From assembly GCA_944324475.1 (NCBI GenBank), contig CALUWK010000007.1, positions 1-59,746 on the forward strand: DNA of 59,746 nt, in the 5' to 3' direction. Both the position numbers and the translations under genes were made by a program. The notes under the pieces were generated by a model that had not been told where the DNA came from, searched no databases, and worked only from the letters and a program-made list of their open reading frames with translations. This document shows, piece by piece, positions 26,870 to 36,502 of the stretch (position 1 is the first letter of the stretch; each line of letters opens with the position of its first letter). The stretch is from Candidatus Gastranaerophilales bacterium (GTDB lineage: Bacteria; Cyanobacteriota; Vampirovibrionia; Gastranaerophilales; Gastranaerophilaceae).

Positions 26870-27100
26870 TATCTTCCCTCCGGTTAATTATTTTATAAAC
26901 ATTATAATATAGCAAAAATTACTCTTTGTCATTTTTTTAATTTTATTATTTTTATTCAAATAATAAATTTTTTATAAAAATTTTTAGCGAACTTTTTAAA
27001 TATAATATTCTATTAATATAGTATTATTATAATGAAAAGTTATTATATTTATTATATGTTATATAGCGTATTTAAAAAATTAATGTGTTATATTAAAATT

Positions 27101-27277
27101 ATGGAAATAGTTAATATATGTTTTAATAATGAAGAGTATTATCTGGACAAAGAAAAATTGCTTTATATTATTAATCTTCTGAAAAATATCGAGCATAATG
27201 AAAAAAGCATATATAAAATGCTAAAAAGAAGAAAACTTTTGGATAAAACATTTTTAAATAAATTAAATGTAGCATAA
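27101..27277 (+). CDS. Small charged hypothetical protein
   Basis: 58 aa from ATG 27101 (MEIVNICFNN...), Lys/Glu-rich and likely helical. The frame opens earlier at 27032, but that extension (MKSYYIYYMLYS...) resembles translated AT-rich noncoding DNA. No ribosome-binding site is clear for either start. No family is recognised. It lies between divergent NfnA and convergent SLH genes. Confidence 0.35.
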   Translation: MEIVNICFNNEEYYLDKEKLLYIINLLKNIEHNEKSIYKMLKRRKLLDKTFLNKLNVA

Positions 27278-27285
27278 ATTAAATT

Positions 27286-27314
27286 AAAAAAGCTGCAAAC
27301 TAAGAGTTTGCAGC
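27286..27314 (-). terminator. Terminator of the SLH-protein gene
   Basis: 10-bp stem GCTGCAAACT (27292-27301) with AGTTTGCAGC (27305-27314); on the minus strand it is followed by a T run. It lies about 20 bases after the SLH gene stop. Confidence 0.85.
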
Positions 27315-27334
27315 CTCAAAATCAAAATGCGATT

Positions 27335-29227
27335 TTATTGACCAAAAGCGATTGTAACTTTTTCTTTTGGATTAACTTTCGAAATAGGATTTCCTGTTGG
27401 ATCAACCAAATAGGCAATTTCATCACCTGTTGTTTGGAATAATCCCATTGTACCTGATAATGCTGTTCTTGTTAAGTCAACAGGAGCTTTGAAAGCGGTT
27501 TTTAAACCATCTTGGTAGCTTCTTCCTGCAGCTTTAAATTTGCCTGAAAGAAGTTCGGATGTGCCGACACCTGTTTGGTCAAGCAATGCCTCTGCAGCAT
27601 TTGAAATACCTATAGCAGCCCCGCCTATTGTTCTTCCTGCAGTACCTATTAAGGAACCAGTCCAGGTAAATGGCATTTGAACAAGTCTTAAAAGACCGTT
27701 GATTTCTTTTTGTCTTTCAACACGGGCAGTCAAGATTTGTTGTGGAAGCTGAGCTTTGCAACCATCACAATTTATAATTTCATTAAATGAAAGTTTTAGC
27801 GAACCTTGTTCGTTTTTAGAAGGACGAGTTACTTCGGTTACTTTACCTCTTACAGTCGACCCGCAAGGGAAGGTTTGACCGTTAATTGTAATTTCATTTA
27901 ATGTAGTAGCACTAAACTGTTCTCCAACGTTGGCATGTTTAGCATTTATTATATCATTCATGGATAATTCAAGTGTAGGAATTGTCACCCTTGTTTCTCT
28001 TTCCATAAATGTTTTACCGCCAAGGTCTTGAGATGCAGTTTTTGTTGATTTATCATATCCGCCTGCAACCCTTATATTTTGTAACATAGCGCTTGCTTCT
28101 GCACGAGTTGTTTTATCATTAGGACGAATGTAATCTTGATTTCTTTCGTTTTTTAAAGCACCATTGTCAATAGCTTTTGCGACACATTCTCTTGCCCAGC
28201 AAGGTACTTGAGAACCATCTTTATATTTTGACAATATTTCGTTTGCTTTTGTTTCATCCATAGGACAATTTAAACCTTTAGACATGATGGTGAGAGCTTC
28301 TGTTCTTGAAATATTTTCGTTGGGTTTAAACATATTATTGCCCTTACCTGCTATCATGTTTTCAGATACACCTTTAGAAATATAACTGTGTGCCCAGTGG
28401 TTTTGAGGAACATCTTTAAAAGTTAAATTATCACAACCTGATGTCATATCAAGGTTGTATCCTTTAACAACCATAGTTGCCATTTCGGCTCTTGATACTT
28501 TTCTGTTAGGTTTGAATAAACCATCCGGATAACCTTCAAGAACACAAGCTTCAGTTAAGCGGTTAATATCCGAGCTTGCCCAATAACTGTCAAATACATC
28601 CGGATATTGTTGAGCTGTAATATCAGCAGCAGCACCAGTAAAACCTAAACATGCACAAGGTTCTGTTGTTTTTTTAATAATATCCATTGTTGTTGTAGAA
28701 TGTACATTTGGAGCAGCATCGCAATCATATTTTGGCATTGCATCTGCATCAATAACAGGTGCAGCTCCACCCGTAGGACATCCACAATCAACGGGAACGC
28801 CTTTGTAGCAAGGTTTTAACAATGAATCATTAATTTGAGCGTTGTTGTTACTTTCTCCGACTTGTGCTTGATTGGAATTTGAATATATTGCATTAGGATA
28901 AGCATAAGTTTGTTGATTCATTGGTTTACATTCAACACATGGTGCAGCTCCGCCTGTAGGACATCCGCAATCGGATTTTTGTTCTTCGCATCCGCAATCA
29001 GATTTTTTTGTTTCGCAAGGGTCACATTTGCTTTTTTTCTTTTTACAGTCACAATCTGCTTTTTTACATTTTGAACAAGTTGCATTATCGGGGGTCACAA
29101 TTTCGGAATTATTATTGCAACCACAATCTTCTGCAACAGGACATGCAGCAAATGTCATAGGGACTGTTAAAGCTAATGCGCACAAACTAATTGTAGCGCC
29201 TTTTAATAATTTTCTTTTGATAGTCAT
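27335..29227 (-). CDS. Cys-rich S-layer-homology (SLH) domain envelope protein
   Basis: 630 aa. A signal peptide ends near residue 27 (ALTVPMTFA). Residues 28-105 hold about 15 cysteines in Cys-Gly-Cys and Lys-rich spacing. An 11-residue unit DCGCPTGGAAP occurs twice (bases ~28941-28973 and ~28760-28792). Three SLH-like repeats follow: around 'LEGYPDGLFKPNRKVSRAEM', around 'FKDVPQNHWAHSYISKGV', and around 'IRPNDKTTRAEASAML'. A C-terminal ~240-residue domain is unrecognised, with a Gly/Ala-rich stretch. It is probably anchored to the peptidoglycan or secondary wall polymer. It is not a cyanobacterial SLH-OprB porin because no beta-barrel domain is evident. SD GGAGGAAAG precedes ATG 29227. Confidence 0.9.
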   Translation of the reverse strand: MTIKRKLLKGATISLCALALTVPMTFAACPVAEDCGCNNNSEIVTPDNATCSKCKKADCDCKKKKSKCDPCETKKSDCGCEEQKSDCGCPTGGAAPCVECKPMNQQTYAYPNAIYSNSNQAQVGESNNNAQINDSLLKPCYKGVPVDCGCPTGGAAPVIDADAMPKYDCDAAPNVHSTTTMDIIKKTTEPCACLGFTGAAADITAQQYPDVFDSYWASSDINRLTEACVLEGYPDGLFKPNRKVSRAEMATMVVKGYNLDMTSGCDNLTFKDVPQNHWAHSYISKGVSENMIAGKGNNMFKPNENISRTEALTIMSKGLNCPMDETKANEILSKYKDGSQVPCWARECVAKAIDNGALKNERNQDYIRPNDKTTRAEASAMLQNIRVAGGYDKSTKTASQDLGGKTFMERETRVTIPTLELSMNDIINAKHANVGEQFSATTLNEITINGQTFPCGSTVRGKVTEVTRPSKNEQGSLKLSFNEIINCDGCKAQLPQQILTARVERQKEINGLLRLVQMPFTWTGSLIGTAGRTIGGAAIGISNAAEALLDQTGVGTSELLSGKFKAAGRSYQDGLKTAFKAPVDLTRTALSGTMGLFQTTGDEIAYLVDPTGNPISKVNPKEKVTIAFGQ

Positions 29228-29319
29228 CTTTCCTCCTTTTATGTTCTTGTTTTACAAACAGACTATGCTTTAACAAGTTTTGTAAGTTATATTTTGTTTA
29301 CAAAAATAAGCAAAATAAA

Positions 29320-29348
29320 ACGCACAATTTTATTTTAAAATTATGCGT
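29320..29348 (-). terminator. Terminator of the HEAT-like small gene
   Basis: 12-bp stem with one G-U pair (29320-29331 with 29337-29348), loop of 5. On the minus strand it is followed by TTTTATTTT. It sits about 50 bases past the stop of the 101-aa gene. Confidence 0.75.
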
Positions 29349-29400
29349 TCTATTAAGTTTGTATTCATTACCATAAAAGGTTATCTAAAAAGCTAATTTA

Positions 29401-29706
29401 TTATATTTCAGATAATAAATAATCTGCCATCCATTGATATTCACTATTTTCAGTTGCAAGTGCTTTAAGAGGAACAATGGCACTTTCTCCAATTCTAATT
29501 AAACTCATTGCAACAATGCCTCTTTGGATACCTGTTAAAGTTATTAATTTTTCAACAAGAGCATTAACAGCGCGAGCACCCATTGCAACTATAGAATTTT
29601 CAACATCATTTTTTGTTGTTGAATCAACATCAGAAAGTAAAAAATCAAGTTTTTCAGAAATATTATCTTGTTTAACACTTAAATTAGAATCAATAACAGC
29701 TTGCAT
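29401..29706 (-). CDS. Small HEAT-repeat-like protein
   Basis: 101 aa, helical. 'AVNALVEKLITLTGIQRGIV' and 'AMSLIRIGESAIVPLKAL' resemble two HEAT/PBS-lyase-type helical pairs. Function unknown; may be a protein-protein adaptor. SD GAGGAAAAA precedes ATG 29706. It has its own terminator. Confidence 0.7.
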   Translation of the reverse strand: MQAVIDSNLSVKQDNISEKLDFLLSDVDSTTKNDVENSIVAMGARAVNALVEKLITLTGIQRGIVAMSLIRIGESAIVPLKALATENSEYQWMADYLLSEI

Positions 29707-29802
29707 TGTTTTTCCTCAATTTCCCTACTTGCTTATTAAAGTATACAAGATAAAAAAACTTTTTTTAATTTTCCTTATACAATCTTTATATCAATATAAA
29801 AT

Positions 29803-31311
29803 TTATTTATTAAGGTATTGTCCGAAAAAGTACAAATAAGCCTTTTTTATATCCTCTTTTGAACCTAATTTATCTTTATATTCTTCTGCTAAATCATCAA
29901 TTTTTTCAAGGGCTTCATCTTTTTTGCCTTCATTAAATAATTTTAGAGCTTCGAATAATTTTTTCATTTCATCAAAAGATATTAATTTAAAACCTGCAAT
30001 TTTAGATAAAATACCAATATTTTTTTCGTTATAATTATTTTTTGCAAAAGTTAAAATTTCATAAATCAATTCGTGTTTATTTTGAGCATTACTATATTCT
30101 TTTTGAATTAAATAGCAAGCTAAATCAATTATGTCATCTTCAATGTAATGATCTTCACTATCCAAAATGTTTATTATATTATTGAGATATTCTTTACTTA
30201 TATTAATATCTAATTCTTTTGAATAATCTACTATAGTTCCTATTGCTTCTGCAATGTTAATATTAAACGCGCCATCTCTGACACAATCTAAAAGCATTTC
30301 AATCGGAAAACCTATGTTTATTAGATTTCTTACTTCCTCACATTCATCAATAAGTTTTTTAAGTTGTAAAAGTGTCTTTTCGTTAGATTTGTTTATATAT
30401 AATATTGAATTATCAATTTTGCCCTGCTGTTGCTTGTTTTCTTCTAATATCATTTCCAAATAAAATGTGGGACCAAAATTCATATCAAAATCTATATTAA
30501 AAAGAGGGTTTCCTTTAGTATCATAAAAATTTTCAAGAGTACTTCCAATACATATATTCGAATTAATATCATATTTTTCTATAAAACCGCTTTTTGTTGT
30601 GTAAGAATAATCATAACAACCATCATCACTGGGAAAAAATACCATTATATCACCTGAAAATTTCTTATTTAAAGCAAAATTTAAAAAATCATTTGCTGCC
30701 AATGATATAGAAGAATTCCCTTTTTTAATTTCAATATATTTGCAGACATTTTGATTGTTATGATTTTTTTCCTCTATAATTTGAATATCGTATTCAGGTT
30801 TTTGTTCTTTTATACATTCTAAAAAAATATGAACCAATGGAGTTAAGACTTCATTGGATTTTTCGCCTAATTCTTCAGAGTAATCAGATAAAAAATCTTT
30901 TTTTAAAGCAATTTTATCATCTGCAAGTCCATCACAATATATATTTCTTATATTAAGTAAACTTCCGTAGTCAACAGAATTTAAATCTTGCTCAAAAGAC
31001 CTAACTATATCTTTTCCAATTTTCGGAATATCTTTCATCTTTTTTGCATCTACATAATAATCTAAGATTGCCTGTTTAATTAGAGAATAATCTAAATCAA
31101 TATTTTCTTGCATGCAAAATTTAGCAAGTTGTGAAACACAATATTCAATGTCAAAAGGAATACTCATTGCCTTTAAGGTTTCTATAGGTATAATTTCTGC
31201 AGATTTTAAAGATTCATGATTATTTGTTTGTTGAGTACTTGTTTTAGTTGTTTTAACTTTATTAGAATTATTTTTTAAAACATTAAAAGGTATTATTTTT
31301 GATATGGTCAT
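29803..31311 (-). CDS. Hypothetical protein, 502 aa
   Basis: No family recognised. It begins MTISKIIPFNVLKNN, has a Ser/Thr/Asn-rich linker to ~residue 45, then an acidic, mostly helical body with a central beta-rich block ('SGDIMVFFPSDDGCYDY') and a helical C-terminus rich in Lys/Glu ('KLFNEGKKDEALEKIDDLAE', TPR-like). No signal peptide or membrane span. ATG 31311 has SD AAAGGAATAATC; the ATG at 31341 lies upstream of it. It is divergent from ffh. Confidence 0.75.
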   Translation of the reverse strand: MTISKIIPFNVLKNNSNKVKTTKTSTQQTNNHESLKSAEIIPIETLKAMSIPFDIEYCVSQLAKFCMQENIDLDYSLIKQAILDYYVDAKKMKDIPKIGKDIVRSFEQDLNSVDYGSLLNIRNIYCDGLADDKIALKKDFLSDYSEELGEKSNEVLTPLVHIFLECIKEQKPEYDIQIIEEKNHNNQNVCKYIEIKKGNSSISLAANDFLNFALNKKFSGDIMVFFPSDDGCYDYSYTTKSGFIEKYDINSNICIGSTLENFYDTKGNPLFNIDFDMNFGPTFYLEMILEENKQQQGKIDNSILYINKSNEKTLLQLKKLIDECEEVRNLINIGFPIEMLLDCVRDGAFNINIAEAIGTIVDYSKELDINISKEYLNNIINILDSEDHYIEDDIIDLACYLIQKEYSNAQNKHELIYEILTFAKNNYNEKNIGILSKIAGFKLISFDEMKKLFEALKLFNEGKKDEALEKIDDLAEEYKDKLGSKEDIKKAYLYFFGQYLNK

Positions 31312-31401
31312 GATTATTCCTTTCGTTTTTATAAATATCAAAAATAAATATTTTTGCGTTCTGATTTTAAAATTAAAAAATTTTTGTAGTAAAATGATTT
31401 T

Positions 31402-32757
31402 ATGTTTGATAATTTATCTGAAAGATTACAAGAAATAATAAGAAAAACTAGTGCAAATGCAACATTGACTGAAGAAAACATGCAAGATGCACTAAGAGAA
31501 ATAAGACGGGCATTGTTGGGGGCAGACGTCTCCTTAAATGTGGTTAAATCTTTTATCTTTTCAATAAAAGAAAAAGCGGAAGGACAACAGGTTATTAAAT
31601 CAACAAATCCTTCTCAAACTTTAATTAAAATTGTAAATGATGAACTAACTAAACTTTTAGGAGAAAAACAATCCCCATTAAATTTAAATACCAATCCTTC
31701 GATTATCTTGATGCTTGGTTTACAAGGTTCAGGTAAAACTACGAGTGCTGCAAAACTTGCACTTAAATTAAAAAAAGAAGGAAAAAAACCTCTTTTGGTG
31801 GCACTTGATGTTTATCGTCCCGCTGCAATATTACAATTAAAGACCCTTGCAAATGAAAATAAAATTGATTTTTTTGCTATAGAAAATGAAAAAGATGTTA
31901 TTAAAATTGCAAAAGAATCTCTAAATTATGCAAAAGAAAATAATAATAATGTTTTAATTTTTGATACGGCAGGACGCCTTGAAATAGACTCGGATATGAT
32001 GGCAGAACTCTTGTTATTGTCTCATAATTTTAATATTAACGAAAAATTGCTTGTCGTAGATTCAATGATAGGTCAAGCTGCTGTTGAAATTGCTATTAAT
32101 TTTAATGAACAACTTGGGCTGGATGGTGTTGTTTTAACGAAATTAGATGGCGATAGTAAAGGCGGATGCGCTTTAAGTATAGTTTATTCTCTAAATAAAC
32201 CCATAAAACTTATAGGTACAGGTGAAAAAATTGAGCCTTTGGAAGATTTTTACCCAAATAGGATGGCAAATAGAATTCTTGGCATGGGTGATATAGTATC
32301 TCTTGTTGAAAAAGCTCAAAAAAATATTGATATAAAAGAAGCTAAAGAACTTGAAAATAAAATGCTAAAAGCAGAATTTAGTTTTGAAGATTTCTTAAAA
32401 ATTCAAAAACAAATTAAAGCTCTAGGGTCATTTGGAGGAATTTTATCTATGCTTCCTTTAGGAATTTCAAAAAAAGATACAGAAAAAATTTCTCATGAAG
32501 GGGAAAAACATTTTAAAAAAATTGAAGTATTTATCCAGTCTATGACACCTGAAGAAAGAAAAAATCCTAATATTTTAAATGCTTCACGAAAAAAAAGAAT
32601 TGCAAAAGGCTCCGGAATGGATATTAATGAATTAAATAATTTCATTACTCAATTTGAAACAATGAGAAAAATGATGAAAGGTCTTGGTGGACTAAAAAAT
32701 CAATTTAAAAACAAAAAAGGCAAAATGCCTGTTATGCCTCCAAAGTTTCTATTTTAA
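31402..32757 (+). CDS. ffh: Signal recognition particle protein Ffh (SRP54)
   Basis: 451 aa, normal length. N-domain, then GTPase motifs 'GLQGSGKTTSAAKLA', 'DVYRPAA', 'DTAGR', 'TKLDGDSKGG', then a Met-rich M domain ('NNFITQFETMRKMMKGLGGL'). It binds signal sequences and 4.5S RNA for cotranslational targeting. It is first in a plus-strand run with trkA and trkH; its stop overlaps the following frame (TAATG). Confidence 0.96.
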   Translation: MFDNLSERLQEIIRKTSANATLTEENMQDALREIRRALLGADVSLNVVKSFIFSIKEKAEGQQVIKSTNPSQTLIKIVNDELTKLLGEKQSPLNLNTNPSIILMLGLQGSGKTTSAAKLALKLKKEGKKPLLVALDVYRPAAILQLKTLANENKIDFFAIENEKDVIKIAKESLNYAKENNNNVLIFDTAGRLEIDSDMMAELLLLSHNFNINEKLLVVDSMIGQAAVEIAINFNEQLGLDGVVLTKLDGDSKGGCALSIVYSLNKPIKLIGTGEKIEPLEDFYPNRMANRILGMGDIVSLVEKAQKNIDIKEAKELENKMLKAEFSFEDFLKIQKQIKALGSFGGILSMLPLGISKKDTEKISHEGEKHFKKIEVFIQSMTPEERKNPNILNASRKKRIAKGSGMDINELNNFITQFETMRKMMKGLGGLKNQFKNKKGKMPVMPPKFLF

Positions 32758-32771
32758 TGAGGAAAAATTAT

Positions 32772-34118
32772 ATGAAGATTGTAATATACGGCGCAAATGA
32801 AATGGCTTCAGCAATAGCGGCAGATTTATTTGAAGATCATGATGTTATTATAATTGACCCTTGCCAAAAAAAATTGGATAGCTTTTCAAGGTTAGATATA
32901 GGACTTATATGCGCAGACGCACTTAATATAAATACTTTAAAAGATGCAGATATTGAAAGTAGTGATGCTTTTATTGCCTTAACTGATGATGATGAAACAA
33001 ATATCATAGCTTGTCTTATGGCAAAACAAGTTTCTGATGCTCAGACAATTTGTTTTGTAAGCAAAAAAGAATCAATGGAATCTGTAAATTTTCTTAAAGA
33101 TGAATATAAATTATCTTATGCAAATTGTATAGATAATATAATATGGCCACAAGGGTTATTGGCACAAGAAATCTTTAAAATAATAGCTGTTCCAAATGCT
33201 GTTGATGTTGAAAATTTTGCCCATGGTCAAGCGCGTTTATTTGAATATAGAATTAAGGAAGATTCAGAGCTTTTAGATAAAAAATTAAAAGATTGTTATT
33301 TTAATTCAGAAGTTCTTGTAGTCGGAATTGTAAGGAATGATGAATTATTTATACCAAATGGAAATAGCGAATTTTTATTAAATGACAAAGCAATTTTAAT
33401 GGGTACACCTATTGGACTTGATATAGCCGCAAGCGAACTCTTTGAATCAAAAGAAAGTGTCAAGAAAATTGCAATTATAGGTGGTGGTTCAGTTGGATTT
33501 GAATTAGCAGAAGCACTTGAAAAGACTACAATGAATCTAAAATTAATTGAAAATAATTATGAAAGATGCGAAATGCTTTCTCAAAATTTAAAGAAAACAC
33601 TTATTTTAAATGAATCCGGAACAAGTCTTGAATTGTTAGAACAAGAAGAAATCGGAAAATCTGATGTAATTATAGCAATTACAAATAATGATGAAAAAAA
33701 TCTTTTATGTTCATTATTAACCAAACAACTTGGTGCAAAAAAGGTTATAACAAGAGTTTCACAAGGGATTACAGCAAACTTATTTGAAAAAGTAGGAGTT
33801 GATGTTGCTATTTCTCAAAGAGAAGCTTGTGTCAATGAAATTAAGAATAGAATAATTGAATCTCGAGAAGGTATAATTGCAACTGTTGAAAGAGGACAGG
33901 GAGAAATTCTTGAAATTCAATTAAATAAAAATTTTAAACCAAAAAATTTGGCAGAAATTAAAATGCCAACCCCCTGCGTAATTGCAATTATAAGACGCGG
34001 TTCAAAAGTAATAATTCCAAAAGGACAAACAATTATCAAAGGTGAGGATATTCTTCTTATTTTTACAAAAACGGATGACGTTATACATATTAAGGAATAT
34101 TTAAATAATGCGATATAA
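32772..34118 (+). CDS. trkA: Potassium uptake regulator TrkA
   Basis: 448 aa with two tandem RCK-N/TrkA-C units. The second NAD motif 'IAIIGGGSVGFELAEAL' is intact, while the first reads 'IVIYGANEMASAIAADL', lacking the canonical GxGxxG. ATG 32772 is preceded by GAGG; the ATG at 32757 overlaps the ffh stop and has no SD spacing. It forms an operon with trkH (11-base overlap). Confidence 0.93.
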   Translation: MKIVIYGANEMASAIAADLFEDHDVIIIDPCQKKLDSFSRLDIGLICADALNINTLKDADIESSDAFIALTDDDETNIIACLMAKQVSDAQTICFVSKKESMESVNFLKDEYKLSYANCIDNIIWPQGLLAQEIFKIIAVPNAVDVENFAHGQARLFEYRIKEDSELLDKKLKDCYFNSEVLVVGIVRNDELFIPNGNSEFLLNDKAILMGTPIGLDIAASELFESKESVKKIAIIGGGSVGFELAEALEKTTMNLKLIENNYERCEMLSQNLKKTLILNESGTSLELLEQEEIGKSDVIIAITNNDEKNLLCSLLTKQLGAKKVITRVSQGITANLFEKVGVDVAISQREACVNEIKNRIIESREGIIATVERGQGEILEIQLNKNFKPKNLAEIKMPTPCVIAIIRRGSKVIIPKGQTIIKGEDILLIFTKTDDVIHIKEYLNNAI

Positions 34119-35559
34119 CCTTATTTTTTATATTCTTTCAATGGCTTTTAAGCATATAGGTATATTATTTTTAATACCTGTAGCAGTTGCAATATTGCTT
34201 CAGGAAAACAAAGAAATTTTGCCCTTTATTTCTACAGCTTTAATTTCGATTTTAATTGGATTTATTTTTTCTATAAACAATGCAAATAAAAAAGACATAG
34301 ATAATATTAAAAAAACAGAATCATTAATTACTGTTCTTTTTGCTTGGCTTTTATTTAGTTTAATTTGTTCAATACCATATTTATTTTATGGTTTTAGTTT
34401 TACTGATGCTTGTTTTGAAGCGGTTTCTGGAGTTACTACAACAGGTGGCAGTATTATACAAAATTATGATTTATATTCTAAAACTTTTTATTTTTATCGA
34501 TCATTAACTCAATGGATAGGTGGTATGGGAATTATAGTTCTCTTTATTGCTGTTCTCCCTAAGATTTCCGTTGCAGGAAGACAAATGTTTTATGCGGAAG
34601 CGCCTGCTCCTACTGAGGACAAAGCAACTCCAAGGATACGATACACTGCAAGTTGGCTTTGGGGCTTATATTTAACTTTTACGGTACTAGAGATAATTGC
34701 TTTAAAATTTTTAGGACTTGATTTATACAATGCAACAGTTATTTCTTTATCTACTGTTGCAACAGGAGGTTTGTCCTTATTATCAAATAGTATACTTGGT
34801 TATAATAGTGCTGCTATAAGCATTTGTGTAATGTTTTTTATGTATTTAGCAGGCATAAATTACATTTTAATATATAGAACTATTAAAAACAGAAGTTTTG
34901 CATCACTGTTTAAAAGCGAAGAATTTAAAGTATATACAGGTCTTATTATTATATTAAGTACTTTTTTAGCTATAAGTCTTTGTTTAAATTCGAATTATGA
35001 ATTTAAAACTGCGCTTTTAAATTCATTTTTTGAAATAATTTCAACAGTGACAACAACAGGCTTTGCTATAGACAATTATATAAATTGGGACGCTGCTTCT
35101 AAAGCTATTTTGTTTTTGGCATTTTTCACAGGCGGATGTGCTACATCTACCTCGGGAGGAATTAAAATTATAAGGTGGGTATTTACAGTTAAATATTTAA
35201 AAAGGGAATTAAATAAAATACTACACCCTAAAGGAGTTTATCCGATTAAACTTGAAAATAATATTGTAAATAATGATATCATAACGCAAATGATAGCATT
35301 TGTTGCATTTTATTTTGCGATATTTGCACTTGGTACTTTTTTAATAATATTAATTGAAAAAAATTCAATTATTGCGATAAGTGCTTCTGCAACGGCAATT
35401 GGCAATGTTGGCCCAGGGTATGGGGAAATTGGGCCAATGGATAGTTTTGCATCATTAAATTCAATAACTAAATGGATTTTAATATTTTTAATGTTAATTG
35501 GTCGTCTTGAAATTATACCATTTTTAGCAATTTTAAATAAAGATTTATGGAAAAATTAA
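34108..35559 (+). CDS. trkH: Potassium uptake protein TrkH
   Basis: 483 aa integral membrane protein with the four pore-loop blocks of the Trk/Ktr family: 'SGVTTTGGSI', 'LSTVATGGLSLL', 'ISTVTTTGFAID' and 'ATAIGNVGPGYGEIGP'. It forms the K+ channel gated by TrkA. It overlaps trkA upstream and the formyltransferase downstream by 13 bases. Confidence 0.95.
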   Translation: MRYNLIFYILSMAFKHIGILFLIPVAVAILLQENKEILPFISTALISILIGFIFSINNANKKDIDNIKKTESLITVLFAWLLFSLICSIPYLFYGFSFTDACFEAVSGVTTTGGSIIQNYDLYSKTFYFYRSLTQWIGGMGIIVLFIAVLPKISVAGRQMFYAEAPAPTEDKATPRIRYTASWLWGLYLTFTVLEIIALKFLGLDLYNATVISLSTVATGGLSLLSNSILGYNSAAISICVMFFMYLAGINYILIYRTIKNRSFASLFKSEEFKVYTGLIIILSTFLAISLCLNSNYEFKTALLNSFFEIISTVTTTGFAIDNYINWDAASKAILFLAFFTGGCATSTSGGIKIIRWVFTVKYLKRELNKILHPKGVYPIKLENNIVNNDIITQMIAFVAFYFAIFALGTFLIILIEKNSIIAISASATAIGNVGPGYGEIGPMDSFASLNSITKWILIFLMLIGRLEIIPFLAILNKDLWKN

Positions 35560-36491
35560 AAAATACAGAAAAATTAAAAATAATTTTTGTGGGCATTCCG
35601 GATATGGCAACTATATGTCTGCATAATCTTTTAGTCAATAATTTCAATATACTGGGAGTTGTTCCGCCTAAAAATACTCATGAAACCTATGATTTTTTTA
35701 AAAAAACAGTTACGGATAAAAAGTTAAATTTCATAGAATTTAAAAATAGTCCAAACGACAAAGACTGCATAGAAAAAATTAAAAAACTTCAAGCGGATAT
35801 CGGGGTTGTTTGTTCGTACAACAATCTTTTATCTAAAGATTTTTTAAATACAACTAAAATGGGATATATAAATTGTCATCCATCACTTTTGCCTGATTAT
35901 AGGGGACCTAATCCTTATTTTAATATTATAAATAATGGAGAGAAAACTTCTGGTATTACTTTACATTTTATGGATGAGACATTTGATACGGGAGATATTA
36001 TCTATCAAGAAGAATTTGAACTCTTACCTTTTGAAACAATGGGAACTCTTTTTAATAGAACTACTTATATGATTTCGGATGCTTTAATTAAAGTCTTAAA
36101 TAATATTCAAAAAAATAGAAACGTAAAAAAAATTCCTCAAAAAAAGGGAGATTTTAAAATAGCACCAAAAGTTGATGGTAATTTTAAAATAAGATGGAAA
36201 ACAGCAAATGTTTATGAAATTGAAAGATTAATAAGAGCAAGCAATCCATTCTATAACGTTTTAACAAGCTTTAGAGGGGTATGTATAAAAATAATTAAAG
36301 CGTCCGTTATTAATAAAGAACATAGTTTTAAATACGGAGAAATTATTAAAGCAGATGAAAGCTCTTTAACTATTGGAGCAAAAGGAGGTATTTTATCTGT
36401 TGATATTATGCAGGTTGGAACATGGGGATATTTTATACCTAAAGATTTTTATTATACTTTTAGTCCAAAAATTGGTGAGTATTTAATTTAA
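35547..36491 (+). CDS. Methionyl-tRNA formyltransferase-like protein
   Basis: 314 aa. Formyltransferase core with 'IIFVGIPDMATICLHNLL', 'YINCHPSLLPDYRGPNPYF' (Asn-x-His) and 'ITLHFMDETFDTGDII' (catalytic Asp), followed by an Fmt_C-like barrel. Length matches Fmt, but motif details differ ('GIPDMA' versus the usual GTPDFA). It could be the housekeeping Fmt or a paralogue acting on another amine. It overlaps trkH by 13 bases. Confidence 0.82.
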   Translation: MEKLKNTEKLKIIFVGIPDMATICLHNLLVNNFNILGVVPPKNTHETYDFFKKTVTDKKLNFIEFKNSPNDKDCIEKIKKLQADIGVVCSYNNLLSKDFLNTTKMGYINCHPSLLPDYRGPNPYFNIINNGEKTSGITLHFMDETFDTGDIIYQEEFELLPFETMGTLFNRTTYMISDALIKVLNNIQKNRNVKKIPQKKGDFKIAPKVDGNFKIRWKTANVYEIERLIRASNPFYNVLTSFRGVCIKIIKASVINKEHSFKYGEIIKADESSLTIGAKGGILSVDIMQVGTWGYFIPKDFYYTFSPKIGEYLI

Positions 36492-36502
36492 GGAAAATAA
36501 AA

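Noticed and set aside
27335-29227. SLH-OprB porin
   Set aside because: SLH repeats are present but the C-terminal region is not barrel-like and the N-terminus is Cys-rich, unlike cyanobacterial porins.
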